A DNA stretch of 64,000 nucleotides from Candidatus Woykebacteria bacterium RBG_13_40_15 (GTDB lineage Bacteria; Patescibacteria; Microgenomatia; Woykebacterales; RBG-16-39-9b): contig MHCP01000015.1 of the NCBI GenBank assembly GCA_001816655.1, forward strand, positions 8,827-72,826, written 5' to 3'. Below, piece after piece: positions 16,425 through 23,643 of this stretch. The position numbers and the translations under genes were made by a program. The stretch's first letter is position 1, and each line of letters begins with the position of its first letter. Below the pieces are notes generated by a model, which was given only the letters and a program-made list of their open reading frames with translations, was not told the DNA's origin and made no database searches.

Positions 16425-16465
16425 AATGGGGTCACTTCTCGCATTACTGCTTAAAGCAACCCCAT
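16425..16465 (-). terminator. Terminator of the 952-residue gene
   Basis: On the reverse strand ATGGGGT pairs with ACCCCAT around an inner TGCTTTAAGCA stem, followed by TTTTG. It lies just past the stop of the minus-strand gene, and on the other side just after the stop of the VirB6-like gene. Confidence 0.55.
16451..16465 (-). other. Four-codon ORF behind a perfect extended Shine-Dalgarno
   Basis: Immediately after the stop of the 952-residue gene the reverse strand reads AAAGGAGGTGATCA (16469-16482), the full complement of a 16S rRNA 3' end. Four bases later come ATG GGG TTG CTT TAA. No longer gene follows. It may be the relic of a lost downstream gene or a ribosome-loading site. Confidence 0.4.
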
Positions 16466-16480
16466 GTGTGATCACCTCCT

Positions 16481-19339
16481 TTACACTGCTGGCACTACAA
16501 GTGGGCTACCGTTTCCCCTAGGCACCCACTTCCTGCCATAATACTGCCCTTGCTCCAAGAGATAGGGAATTGTTCCCCCAACTATCTTTATCTCCTCGTT
16601 GGTCCATCTACCCTCAATGTCTAAGAGAACCTTCTCGGGACTCGTTCTCCCAAAATTGAGAGCTGCGGCTCCAAGCAACGGCTGGACAACTTCCTTCGCA
16701 ACCGTCTGTATATCCTCCCACTCTTCAAACGTACCGTCCATGATCTTCCCTGCGATCAAACCCTGTGCCTTTTCCGGGCTCTGCTGGTAGTAGTTGAAGC
16801 CAAGGACCTTGGCCAAGCGGCTCTGAGCTAGGAAACTAGCCGATTGTTTAGGGAGCCTGATCACATGGAATCTCTTTGCTTGCTGTACCTTTGGATCGTG
16901 GATGCTTAGCCCCCGACGATATGCCCCTTCCAGCAAACGAAGCGCCATTGGAAGGCTGGCTTGCTTAAGCTCGCCATCATTGCCATTGGCCAACTCTATC
17001 AGCACAGCATCTGCGAAATCGTCGGCTACCTCAAGCCTTTTTGCAGCGAAGTTGCGCCAGTCCGGCCGACCATCTCCCTCAAGCCATGGCTGTCCTGCCA
17101 AATCCGCTCGGTATCCTTTACGGAGATCGGTTTCCCCCATGTCCTCATTTTCTTGGGCTTGCCTATCTATCAGGGCTTGCTTAGGAGCGAGTGGCTGTCT
17201 ATTCCACATGAGTAACAGCATATTCCCAAATTGGGTGTAGCTGGGTCTAGCTGGGTCGTTGCTGGTCCAGCGACTAAACCGGACATTTTCTTCCGACCCA
17301 AAAGCCATGGGCGAGCGGAATCTCTGGTTCGTTTTATCCACGAGGGACATGAATACAATCCCATCGTAGGTTTCCCACAGCCATTTGGGATCGTCCGTAG
17401 CCAGGTCTATTTTCTGGAGGGCCCAGAGGAACTCGTTGGGGTAGTTCATTACCTTCGCCAAATCTCTGTCCACCCCAGTTGCACCTCGGGGTGGAAGAAC
17501 CCCCCAAATCGCTTGGCCGCAATAGCTCCAGATCATCTCCAAACCCGACTGAAAAGCCAAGTGAGCATCAAAGATCTCCCTAGCTAGGGAGTTTCCGTGG
17601 TCTCTTTCCTCAAAGGGATCCTTCATCATCCAGTAGGGACCGAGGATCCTTTCTCTCACAGCCTGGATCGTCTCTTCCTCCGTCGGCGCTCTGTTGTCGT
17701 GGCCTTCTTTCCACCCCGCTAACCAGCGCGGACCGAGATACTCTAACCGCTCCTCTTGGCTCCTTCCGCTCACCTCTTCGGCGAGCTTGTAGAGCCGCAT
17801 GAAACGATCGTTGTACTTCCACTCAAGTGGCGGCCGTGGCCCTCCAGCGTCATTGTCGCACGCTTGGGCGTTCACTGCTTCAGTAAGGCCTCCCTGACCA
17901 CGCTTTGTACGCATGCTCCTCGCCATCTGCCAGGCTCTAATGATTCGGACGATGTCGCGCAAGACCTCGAAAGGCGCGGCGAACATCTTCATTGCCTCCC
18001 AATTCAACCCATCCGGGGTAAGGACCGGAGGCTCAATCAGGTGGAAGTAAAAGCCAACCAGTGTCCATAGCTTGTCGGCCTTTTGCTCCCAGGTAACGGC
18101 TTGTATGTTCCAGACTGATTGCCAGATCTTCCTGAGCTGGTTTAGCTCCGTTAGGTTCATCCAGTCGTATTCCTCATTGAGAAGATTCTCGAAGCCGCCC
18201 TGAACAGGAAGACAACTTAGGGCAGCCCTGACCGGATCAACCTCTAGGGCATCGAAGTCTGCTTCTGGGCCCGCCCCACTCTCTTGGAACTTTGTTCGTT
18301 CCTGTTCCTTTATCTTCTGCAGGCCTTCGTAGACCTGCCGAGCAGTAACAAACTCCAATGCCACCTCAAGGTGAACGCGGTAGTAAAGCGCCCCCTCGGT
18401 TTCCAGCCAGCCGGGTACGCAAAGCTTGCCCCCTATTTTCATAAATGGCAGGGGCGGTGGAACATCCTCAGTCTCTGGATCGTACCGCTCTTTGATTAGA
18501 GAGGGGTCCCGAAGAGCTCTGAGGAGGTCGAAATCCAAAGAGTCCCCTGTGACTGGATTGGCGTAGCCTCTGTAGCAGTAGGGGACATACGTCTTCTCCT
18601 TAGGCCGCCTTTCCACGCTAGCAGGGTCTCTGCGGTAGTCCTCGATTAGCTTCCACCTCCTCTCCAACTCCTCGTTGTACCGCTTTTCCAACCGGGCCTT
18701 TGGCACCATGTGGAACGGTTGGCGAGGGCTTTGGGAGTAGGCCTCTTCTATAATCGGGGTCAGGACCCAGTAGCGAACTCGCTGAATTTCACCTAGGAAT
18801 TTGTAGGTTTCGTCTCCGAGAGAGAACGTGTGGAATTTTCTATATGCCTTTCTCTCCCTACTGCCCTCCTCTCCACTCTGGAGACGTTTTTCGTAGTGCT
18901 CCCCCCATCTCTCCTGATGGGTAGCGAAGGCCCCCCTCATTCCCTCTGGCAAGTGGCCCAAGAACATCGGCTCGCCCTTCACCATACGGTAGATGTTGCC
19001 TTTATCATCCAGAAGGACGTGGGCTTTTTTTCCCTTCTTAGGCGACCACTCAAGGTCCAGCCTTTTGTACAAACTTTCCAGATCCTGTGGCTTCGTGGTC
19101 CTCCACATCCATACCGGCACGTAGATTCGGATCCCCTTCTGTGAGAAGAACTCCAGTAGCCTGTCGATTATCCTTGTCGTTATGGCTTGAAGTAGTGCCC
19201 ACTCAGAGCTGAAGGGAAACCTTCTGCCTCCCGCATAGTCTTCGTCCTGCAACCAAGTCCTGTCGGTTACCCGAACACCGCTTGTGGCAGCTTGTTCCTC
19301 TTCCTCTTCTTGAAAGTCCGTGTCGTTCATCATTGTCAT
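16481..19339 (-). CDS. Large orphan protein inside the T4SS locus, GC-rich
   Basis: 952 residues, soluble, with no signal peptide and no membrane helix. It is strikingly rich in Trp, Arg and Glu (VPVWMWRTTKPQDL, GLEMIWSYCGQAIWGVLPP). I do not recognise any domain. The N-terminus is acidic (QEEEEEQAA). AAGGAGAACGAC lies just before the ATG. Codon use favours CTG, CTC, GCC and CGG, unlike the AT-rich T4SS genes around it, suggesting transfer. It lies opposite to and between the VirB6-like and PrgI genes. It could be a T4SS substrate or passenger gene. Only presence of the ORF is certain. Confidence 0.8.
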   Translation of the reverse strand: MTMMNDTDFQEEEEEQAATSGVRVTDRTWLQDEDYAGGRRFPFSSEWALLQAITTRIIDRLLEFFSQKGIRIYVPVWMWRTTKPQDLESLYKRLDLEWSPKKGKKAHVLLDDKGNIYRMVKGEPMFLGHLPEGMRGAFATHQERWGEHYEKRLQSGEEGSRERKAYRKFHTFSLGDETYKFLGEIQRVRYWVLTPIIEEAYSQSPRQPFHMVPKARLEKRYNEELERRWKLIEDYRRDPASVERRPKEKTYVPYCYRGYANPVTGDSLDFDLLRALRDPSLIKERYDPETEDVPPPLPFMKIGGKLCVPGWLETEGALYYRVHLEVALEFVTARQVYEGLQKIKEQERTKFQESGAGPEADFDALEVDPVRAALSCLPVQGGFENLLNEEYDWMNLTELNQLRKIWQSVWNIQAVTWEQKADKLWTLVGFYFHLIEPPVLTPDGLNWEAMKMFAAPFEVLRDIVRIIRAWQMARSMRTKRGQGGLTEAVNAQACDNDAGGPRPPLEWKYNDRFMRLYKLAEEVSGRSQEERLEYLGPRWLAGWKEGHDNRAPTEEETIQAVRERILGPYWMMKDPFEERDHGNSLAREIFDAHLAFQSGLEMIWSYCGQAIWGVLPPRGATGVDRDLAKVMNYPNEFLWALQKIDLATDDPKWLWETYDGIVFMSLVDKTNQRFRSPMAFGSEENVRFSRWTSNDPARPSYTQFGNMLLLMWNRQPLAPKQALIDRQAQENEDMGETDLRKGYRADLAGQPWLEGDGRPDWRNFAAKRLEVADDFADAVLIELANGNDGELKQASLPMALRLLEGAYRRGLSIHDPKVQQAKRFHVIRLPKQSASFLAQSRLAKVLGFNYYQQSPEKAQGLIAGKIMDGTFEEWEDIQTVAKEVVQPLLGAAALNFGRTSPEKVLLDIEGRWTNEEIKIVGGTIPYLLEQGQYYGRKWVPRGNGSPLVVPAV

Positions 19340-19629
19340 TTGTCGTTCTCCTTGGTGTGTTTTAATGCCGCTTTCGCAGCTTCTTTAAGTGGTTGTATTC
19401 AAACTCCGCTTGACGCGATGCGTCTGCGGAAGGGAATTGAATCAAACCCACTTGGTGAAGCGCAAAAAGCAGCTCACACCAAGGGGTGTCTACCCGCCGG
19501 CCGGCGGGCAAGCATCCCTTGGTGTTTTTCACCAAGAAGCTATACCGAATTAAGAATTTATAATTCAGAATGCAGAATTTCTCCTTCTTTATTTTCGAAT
19601 ATTTACTTTTTAAAGTTCTACAAAAAGAT

Positions 19630-19662
19630 AAGCGGGCTCTAGGTATTTCCCAGAGCCCGCTT
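19630..19662 (-). terminator. Strong intrinsic terminator / attenuator
   Basis: A perfect 11-bp stem AAGCGGGCTCT/AGAGCCCGCTT with an 11-base loop, followed on the reverse strand by ATCTTTTTG. It lies downstream of the small ORF at 19693-19749 and about 290 bases upstream of the 952-residue gene, so it could end a small RNA or attenuate that gene. Confidence 0.75.
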
Positions 19663-19692
19663 CACCACCAGCCACCGGCTGATGTCTCGCCA

Positions 19693-19749
19693 TTACGGCG
19701 AGATCTGCTCTGGGCTTTTCTCAATGATTAATTTGAAGCTAAATTTCAT
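19693..19749 (-). CDS. Candidate 18-residue leader peptide / small protein
   Basis: ATG at 19749 with GAGG nine bases upstream opens MKFSFKLIIEKSPEQISP, ending TAA at 19693. The stop forms TAATG with a second frame (MARHQPVAGG..., 27 codons) that runs through the terminator. It starts about 13 bases past the expected transcription start of the promoter at 19769-19797. The TAA lies within a 7-bp hairpin (19685-19703). Coding potential is inferred from the promoter-SD-terminator order only. Confidence 0.4.
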   Translation of the reverse strand: MKFSFKLIIEKSPEQISP

Positions 19750-19768
19750 TTTAAATTTCCTCGTGCTT

Positions 19769-19797
19769 ATTCTAGCACAAATCGTTGAGTTTGTCAA
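19769..19797 (-). promoter_or_regulatory. Strong sigma-70-type promoter, reverse strand
   Basis: Reverse-strand TTGACA (19792-19797) and TAGAAT (19769-19774) with an exact 17-base spacer. It would drive the 18-residue ORF, and by read-through the 952-residue gene. Confidence 0.7.
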
Positions 19798-19848
19798 ACC
19801 TATAGTCACTCGACTACATCTCGCGCCTGTTTCTCTGCGAGATATAAT

Positions 19849-19901
19849 ACGCAAGTATTACCTGCCCGACGCTAAAGCTTTGGCAGGCGGGCATTCTGCG
19901 T
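19849..19901. repeat. 53-bp imperfect palindrome
   Basis: Outer arms ACGCA/TGCGT and inner arms CCTGCC/GGCAGG surround a centre containing AAGCTT. GATATAATA occurs on both sides (about 19842 and 19918). The form is that of a small REP- or MITE-like palindrome. Confidence 0.55.
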
Positions 19902-20021
19902 ATTGTTTCCTTGCAGGATATAATAATCCGTCTCCTTTACTTTATTTTTGATCTATTTTGAACTGGTTGCTTTTACCAACCAAATAGTCAATAATAGTGG
20001 GCGAAGAAGAGGGACGATATT

Positions 20022-20590
20022 ACAGTAAGCAGAAAGCAGTAAGCAGTAAGCGGGTTGGAACTAAAAATCAACTTTGCTAGCTGCTACAAGTTTTCTACAA
20101 AGTGCCTCGGCAGAGAGCAGAAAGCAGATGCCCAACAGTTCGAGTTTCGAAAAAATAAAGGCTTGGCAAAAAGGTCATCTATTAGCCTTGGAGGTTTACA
20201 AAGTTACCAAGTCGTTTCCGCGGGAAGAGGCTTTCGGTCTAACATCTCAGTTACAACGTGCTGCAATATCCGTCCCCACCAACATAGCAGAAGGTTACGC
20301 AAGACAAAATAATAAGGTCTTTGGAACATTTTTAGATACGGCTTACGCGTCGCTAGTTGAAATTAAGTATTTATTAAAGTTTTCTGCAGAGGTTGGTTAT
20401 ATTTCGAAACAAAATTTTATTAAATTAGAATCTTTAGCTGACGAGGTCGGCAAGGTTCTTTGGAAATTTATGAAGGAGGTAAAATCAGTAAGCAGTAATC
20501 GGTAAGCCTAATTGGAAAGCAGAAAGCAAACGCTAATTGTTATCTGCTAACTAACGGGTGCTAACTGTTCAACTGCTAACTGCTAACTGA
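20022..20590. repeat. AGCAGTAAGC-type repeats flanking the four-helix-bundle gene
   Basis: Left flank 20022-20051 has direct iterations of CAGTAAGCAG(A)AAGC; further copies lie at about 20113-20127 and 20488-20530. The right flank 20545-20590 has GCTAACTGCTAACTG, an imperfect reverse complement of the left copy. A related copy (CAGAAAGCAGACAGCAG) is at 42158-42176, 22 kb away. The arrangement resembles a small mobile cassette. Confidence 0.6.
20128..20505 (+). CDS. Four-helix-bundle protein (23S rRNA intervening-sequence family)
   Basis: 125 residues with the family pattern: KIKAWQKGHLLALEVYKVTKSFP, LTSQLQRAAISVPTNIAEGYAR, a phenylalanine-containing helix FLDTAYASLVEIKYLL and a last helix to KFMKEVKSV. 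The family forms homopentameric bundles; its cellular function is unsettled. The ATG at 20128 begins the conserved part. The gene is inserted in the T4SS locus and flanked on both sides by AGCAGTAAGC-type repeats, suggesting it moves as a unit. DGR accessory proteins belong to the same fold, but no DGR is seen here. Confidence 0.88.
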   Translation: MPNSSSFEKIKAWQKGHLLALEVYKVTKSFPREEAFGLTSQLQRAAISVPTNIAEGYARQNNKVFGTFLDTAYASLVEIKYLLKFSAEVGYISKQNFIKLESLADEVGKVLWKFMKEVKSVSSNR

Positions 20591-20592
20591 CT

Positions 20593-21117
20593 GTGCAGCA
20601 GCATCCTGTACCGCAAAACATAACTGGCTTTGAGTTTAAACTGATTGGCTTTCTGACTATAAAGCAGTTTGCTTATTTGGCGGGGGCTTCTATCCTCTCT
20701 TTTGCTTGCTATTTTATATTGCCCGGCCTTTTGCGTTGGATGATTATCTTACCAGTTATGGCGGCGGGAAGTGCTTTTGCCTTTCTGTCCCTAAACGGTA
20801 TGTCTTTCGACAAATGGATCATTGCCTTTATCCGATTGATAAGCAACCCCCAGATAAGAGTTTGGAGAAAAACACCTAAGGTTATTAGCTTTCTAGCCCC
20901 AGAATTTTCCTACTATTTACGCCGAGGAGTAGAAGCGGCACAACCCACTCAAGCACCAAGCAAAGATCGTCTTAAACTCTTTGTTAGCCAACTTCAGGAA
21001 CAAAAGCCAGAGGATCAGTTGGACGTTTTTGAAAAAAGCCGGCTCTCAAAGTTAAATTTTGCTGCCCGAGAGACTCCCCAAACACCTATACCGGACCAGG
21101 AAGGAGTGGCCCCTTAG
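20593..21117 (+). CDS. PrgI-family T4SS membrane protein
   Basis: 174 residues from a GTG start. The PrgI pattern is clear: VPQNITGFEFKLIGFLTIKQFAYLAGASI, a second helix WMIILPVMAAGSAFAFL, then NGMSFDKWIIAFIRLISNPQIRVWRK. PrgI is the small VirB3-like inner-membrane component that works with VirB4. The C-terminal 70 residues are soluble and of low complexity. It opens a four-gene run (PrgI, Pro-rich, TraC-like, VirB4) with no gaps; the stop touches the next ATG. Confidence 0.88.
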   Translation: MQQHPVPQNITGFEFKLIGFLTIKQFAYLAGASILSFACYFILPGLLRWMIILPVMAAGSAFAFLSLNGMSFDKWIIAFIRLISNPQIRVWRKTPKVISFLAPEFSYYLRRGVEAAQPTQAPSKDRLKLFVSQLQEQKPEDQLDVFEKSRLSKLNFAARETPQTPIPDQEGVAP

Positions 21118-22920
21118 ATGACTGATATAACTGTCCCTCTAACAAGGGTCGGTAACCTTACTTCTGATCTACCGGAAAAAGCACCACCCTACCCAGGGGA
21201 AGCCCTCGCGGGAAGGTCTCCAAAGAGATTAGTCGAGGAGCAAAAAACAGGAGACTTGAAACTAGCATCCGCAACGCCTTTTAAACCAGTCGCTTCGATA
21301 AATTATCCGGAGAAAAATATTTACGTCGCGCCGCTTAATAATGTTCAGCCTAGCCGTGGCTTGAACCCAGTTGGTAGCCGAGGAGTGGTTTCCTTACCTA
21401 TTCAGGGCGAGAGGGTTTTTGAAATCGAGGACGCAATCAGAAAGCCTGTTGAAGCACGTATCGAAAAACTTTTATCCCAATACGAGTCTCCACCCGTGGA
21501 GCAGGTAAAACCTCTACTCCCCCCACAAGGGCCTCCTCCTGTAGGAACGGGGGAAACAACTGAGCAAGCTAAGACGGAGCTAGAGAACATTAAAGAGGCG
21601 GTTCGCAACGAGCTGCTAAAAAAGGGCGGCAAAGATCAAACCTTGACACCGATCCCGTCTGGGACGCCAGCAGCTACTGCCCCAGTGGCTGTTCCTTCAG
21701 CTTCGTCGCCGCAAATACAATCCCCACAAACAGCAACGATCCCAGCGGAGCAACAGCCAAGCGCGCCAAGCATTATATCTATACCTACGCCAACAGCGCC
21801 CAAGCAGGATGAAACTGAGATCCACAAACGGGTGGAGCCGCCTCAACCAGAACAGATTGTATCGCCACCAACAGAAGCGGCCAAAATTGGGCCTCCTACA
21901 ACTCAAACCGCCCCCTTGCAGACAACTCCACCACCAGGCGAATCGGCGACAAGTAAGCTTTTTTCGGAGGCGGAAAAATTGCAAACTGAGCTAGCTAATT
22001 TACAAAAGGAAGTTTCGGAACAAAAGTTGGGGGGAAAAGGCGAGGGAACCGCGCAAGTCGGCGCCCCTACAACCCCCTCTTCTATTCCTGTTTCTATGCC
22101 TGTTCCCAATATTGTTGTTGCTCCTACTCCTCCCCAACCTACCCCTGTAACTACCCCTCCGGCTCAAAAATCTGCTCAAGATGAACAGATTAGGAGGCTA
22201 GTTACTGAGAGGTCGGAGCTACTTAAGCAAATTAATGATCTTAGCAGCAAGCTTCAGGACGAGAAAACCCAAAAACAGACTGCGCAAGAGGATGCAGACT
22301 CATTTCGGAAAAAAACCAGCACCTTGGAGAAGGAAAAGGCCGATATTTTAGGGCAAAGCGAGGCTATTAAAGCAGACTTAGTGAAAAACCAGCAGGTCCC
22401 TACTTCAACGGAGGGCCTCCCTAAGGAAATAGAAAATCTACGCTCCCGCCTTTTAGTGGCTGAGCAAGCGAAAAAGGTAGACGAAGAAAAAATAAACCAA
22501 CTAGAAGATTTAATTGCTGGGGCAAAGCAAATACCGCAAGGAAAAGTCGATCTAGTTGAACCGGAAAAAGCTAAGAGTGTAGAAACTTTATCTAAGCAGG
22601 GTGTAGTTAAAGTTGTTAAACCCGACCTTGCAGTTGGGAAAATGGCTCCTTCGTTGACAAGCGCCCCCAATGTAATAAATGGCATCGTTCGGGACAAGGG
22701 GGGATTGCTTCTTTCAAATGTAATTATAGTCGTAAAGGATAGTACGGGCGACCCGGTAAGGGCCTTGAAGACGAATAAGATTGGTCAGTTTGCAATTTCG
22801 ACGCCCCTACCAAATGGCACATATATTATGGAGCTAGAATCGACAACTAATAATTTTAATAATATTCAGGTGGAACTCAAAGGCGAGGTATTGCCACCAA
22901 TAGAGATAAAGGCTACCTAA
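21118..22920 (+). CDS. Pro-rich coiled-coil T4SS protein with C-terminal carboxypeptidase-regulatory-like domain
   Basis: 600 residues. Residues 1-360 are low-complexity and rich in Pro, Thr, Gln and Ala. A coiled coil follows at about 360-490 (RLVTERSELLKQINDLSSKLQDEK). The last 90 residues form an Ig-like/carboxypeptidase-regulatory-like domain: NVINGIVRDKGGLLLSNVII, ALKTNKIGQFAI, LPNGTYIMELES. No signal peptide is evident. Tight linkage to PrgI and VirB4 suggests a structural or scaffold role in the secretion machine. Confidence 0.75.
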   Translation: MTDITVPLTRVGNLTSDLPEKAPPYPGEALAGRSPKRLVEEQKTGDLKLASATPFKPVASINYPEKNIYVAPLNNVQPSRGLNPVGSRGVVSLPIQGERVFEIEDAIRKPVEARIEKLLSQYESPPVEQVKPLLPPQGPPPVGTGETTEQAKTELENIKEAVRNELLKKGGKDQTLTPIPSGTPAATAPVAVPSASSPQIQSPQTATIPAEQQPSAPSIISIPTPTAPKQDETEIHKRVEPPQPEQIVSPPTEAAKIGPPTTQTAPLQTTPPPGESATSKLFSEAEKLQTELANLQKEVSEQKLGGKGEGTAQVGAPTTPSSIPVSMPVPNIVVAPTPPQPTPVTTPPAQKSAQDEQIRRLVTERSELLKQINDLSSKLQDEKTQKQTAQEDADSFRKKTSTLEKEKADILGQSEAIKADLVKNQQVPTSTEGLPKEIENLRSRLLVAEQAKKVDEEKINQLEDLIAGAKQIPQGKVDLVEPEKAKSVETLSKQGVVKVVKPDLAVGKMAPSLTSAPNVINGIVRDKGGLLLSNVIIVVKDSTGDPVRALKTNKIGQFAISTPLPNGTYIMELESTTNNFNNIQVELKGEVLPPIEIKAT

Positions 22921-23640
22921 ATGGCTAAACCAAAAAGAATACCACTAACTCAAGAGCATTTGGATATCGAAGATATTCGAGATGATGTTGTTATTCTAAA
23001 AAGTGGGACCGCGGCTGCGGTTCTCCAAACAACTGCTATTAATTTTGATTTACTGAGCGAACAGGAGCAAGATTCAGTCATTTTTGCATTTGCGGGCTTA
23101 CTAAATTCTATAACCTACCCCATTCAAGTGTTGATACGCAGTAAAAGAGTTGATATTTCCAATTACATATTAAGGATCGCCGAGGCAAAGAGGAAAACCC
23201 ATAATCAAAGCTTGGTCTCCCAAATTGAAAAATACGAAAACTTTATTAAGGATCTCGTATCAAAAAACCAGGTTCTTGACAAGAGATTTTATGTAATAAT
23301 CCCTTATTTTAATATTGAGCTTTCTCAATTAACTGGGGGTCTGGGATCAATTTTCCACCCAAAGGCCGTCAAAGAGCATAAATGGGCCACTTTGGAAAAA
23401 GCGAAGGTAAATTTGGAACCAAAAGTGGAGCACCTCATAAAGCAATTTTCGCGGCTTGGGGTAAAAACTATCCGTTTAACAACCGAGGAGCTAGTTGAAC
23501 TTTATTATGATCTTTACAATGCTGATATCGCGCGCGAGGAGAAAGCGGCGCTTGGAACCAAAGAATATACGACACCAATAGTTGAGCCAAAAATTACACC
23601 CGTAGCAACTCCGCCAGCAGAGGAAGGGGTCAAACAGTAA
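22921..23640 (+). CDS. TraC-like/VirB4-accessory protein
   Basis: 239 residues, soluble. It begins IPLTQEHLDIEDIRDDVVILKSGTAAAVLQTTAINFDLLSEQEQD and continues with SITYPIQVLIRSKRVDI and DKRFYVIIPYF, the pattern of the N-terminal non-ATPase part of F-type TraC/VirB4 proteins. In CPR loci this domain is commonly a separate gene directly before the ATPase, as here (3 bases apart). It probably docks the ATPase to the channel. Confidence 0.8.
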   Translation: MAKPKRIPLTQEHLDIEDIRDDVVILKSGTAAAVLQTTAINFDLLSEQEQDSVIFAFAGLLNSITYPIQVLIRSKRVDISNYILRIAEAKRKTHNQSLVSQIEKYENFIKDLVSKNQVLDKRFYVIIPYFNIELSQLTGGLGSIFHPKAVKEHKWATLEKAKVNLEPKVEHLIKQFSRLGVKTIRLTTEELVELYYDLYNADIAREEKAALGTKEYTTPIVEPKITPVATPPAEEGVKQ

Positions 23641-23643
23641 TCC

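Larger units (their letters stand above)
19340..20127. other. Gene-poor regulatory and repeat region
   Basis: No conserved gene is seen for 790 bases. From 19340 to 19629 lies the leader of the 952-residue gene, with several CTTGGTG/CACCAAG stems (a long one around CCCGCCGGCCGGCGGG at 19490-19505). Then come a terminator, a small ORF and a promoter on the minus strand (listed separately), a palindromic repeat at 19849-19901, and a run of AGCAGTAAGC repeats at 20022-20051. Confidence 0.6.

Noticed and set aside
16467..16483. 16S rRNA fragment
   Set aside because: Only the 14 bases complementary to the anti-SD tail match, and they are in SD orientation after a stop codon; no further rRNA sequence surrounds them.
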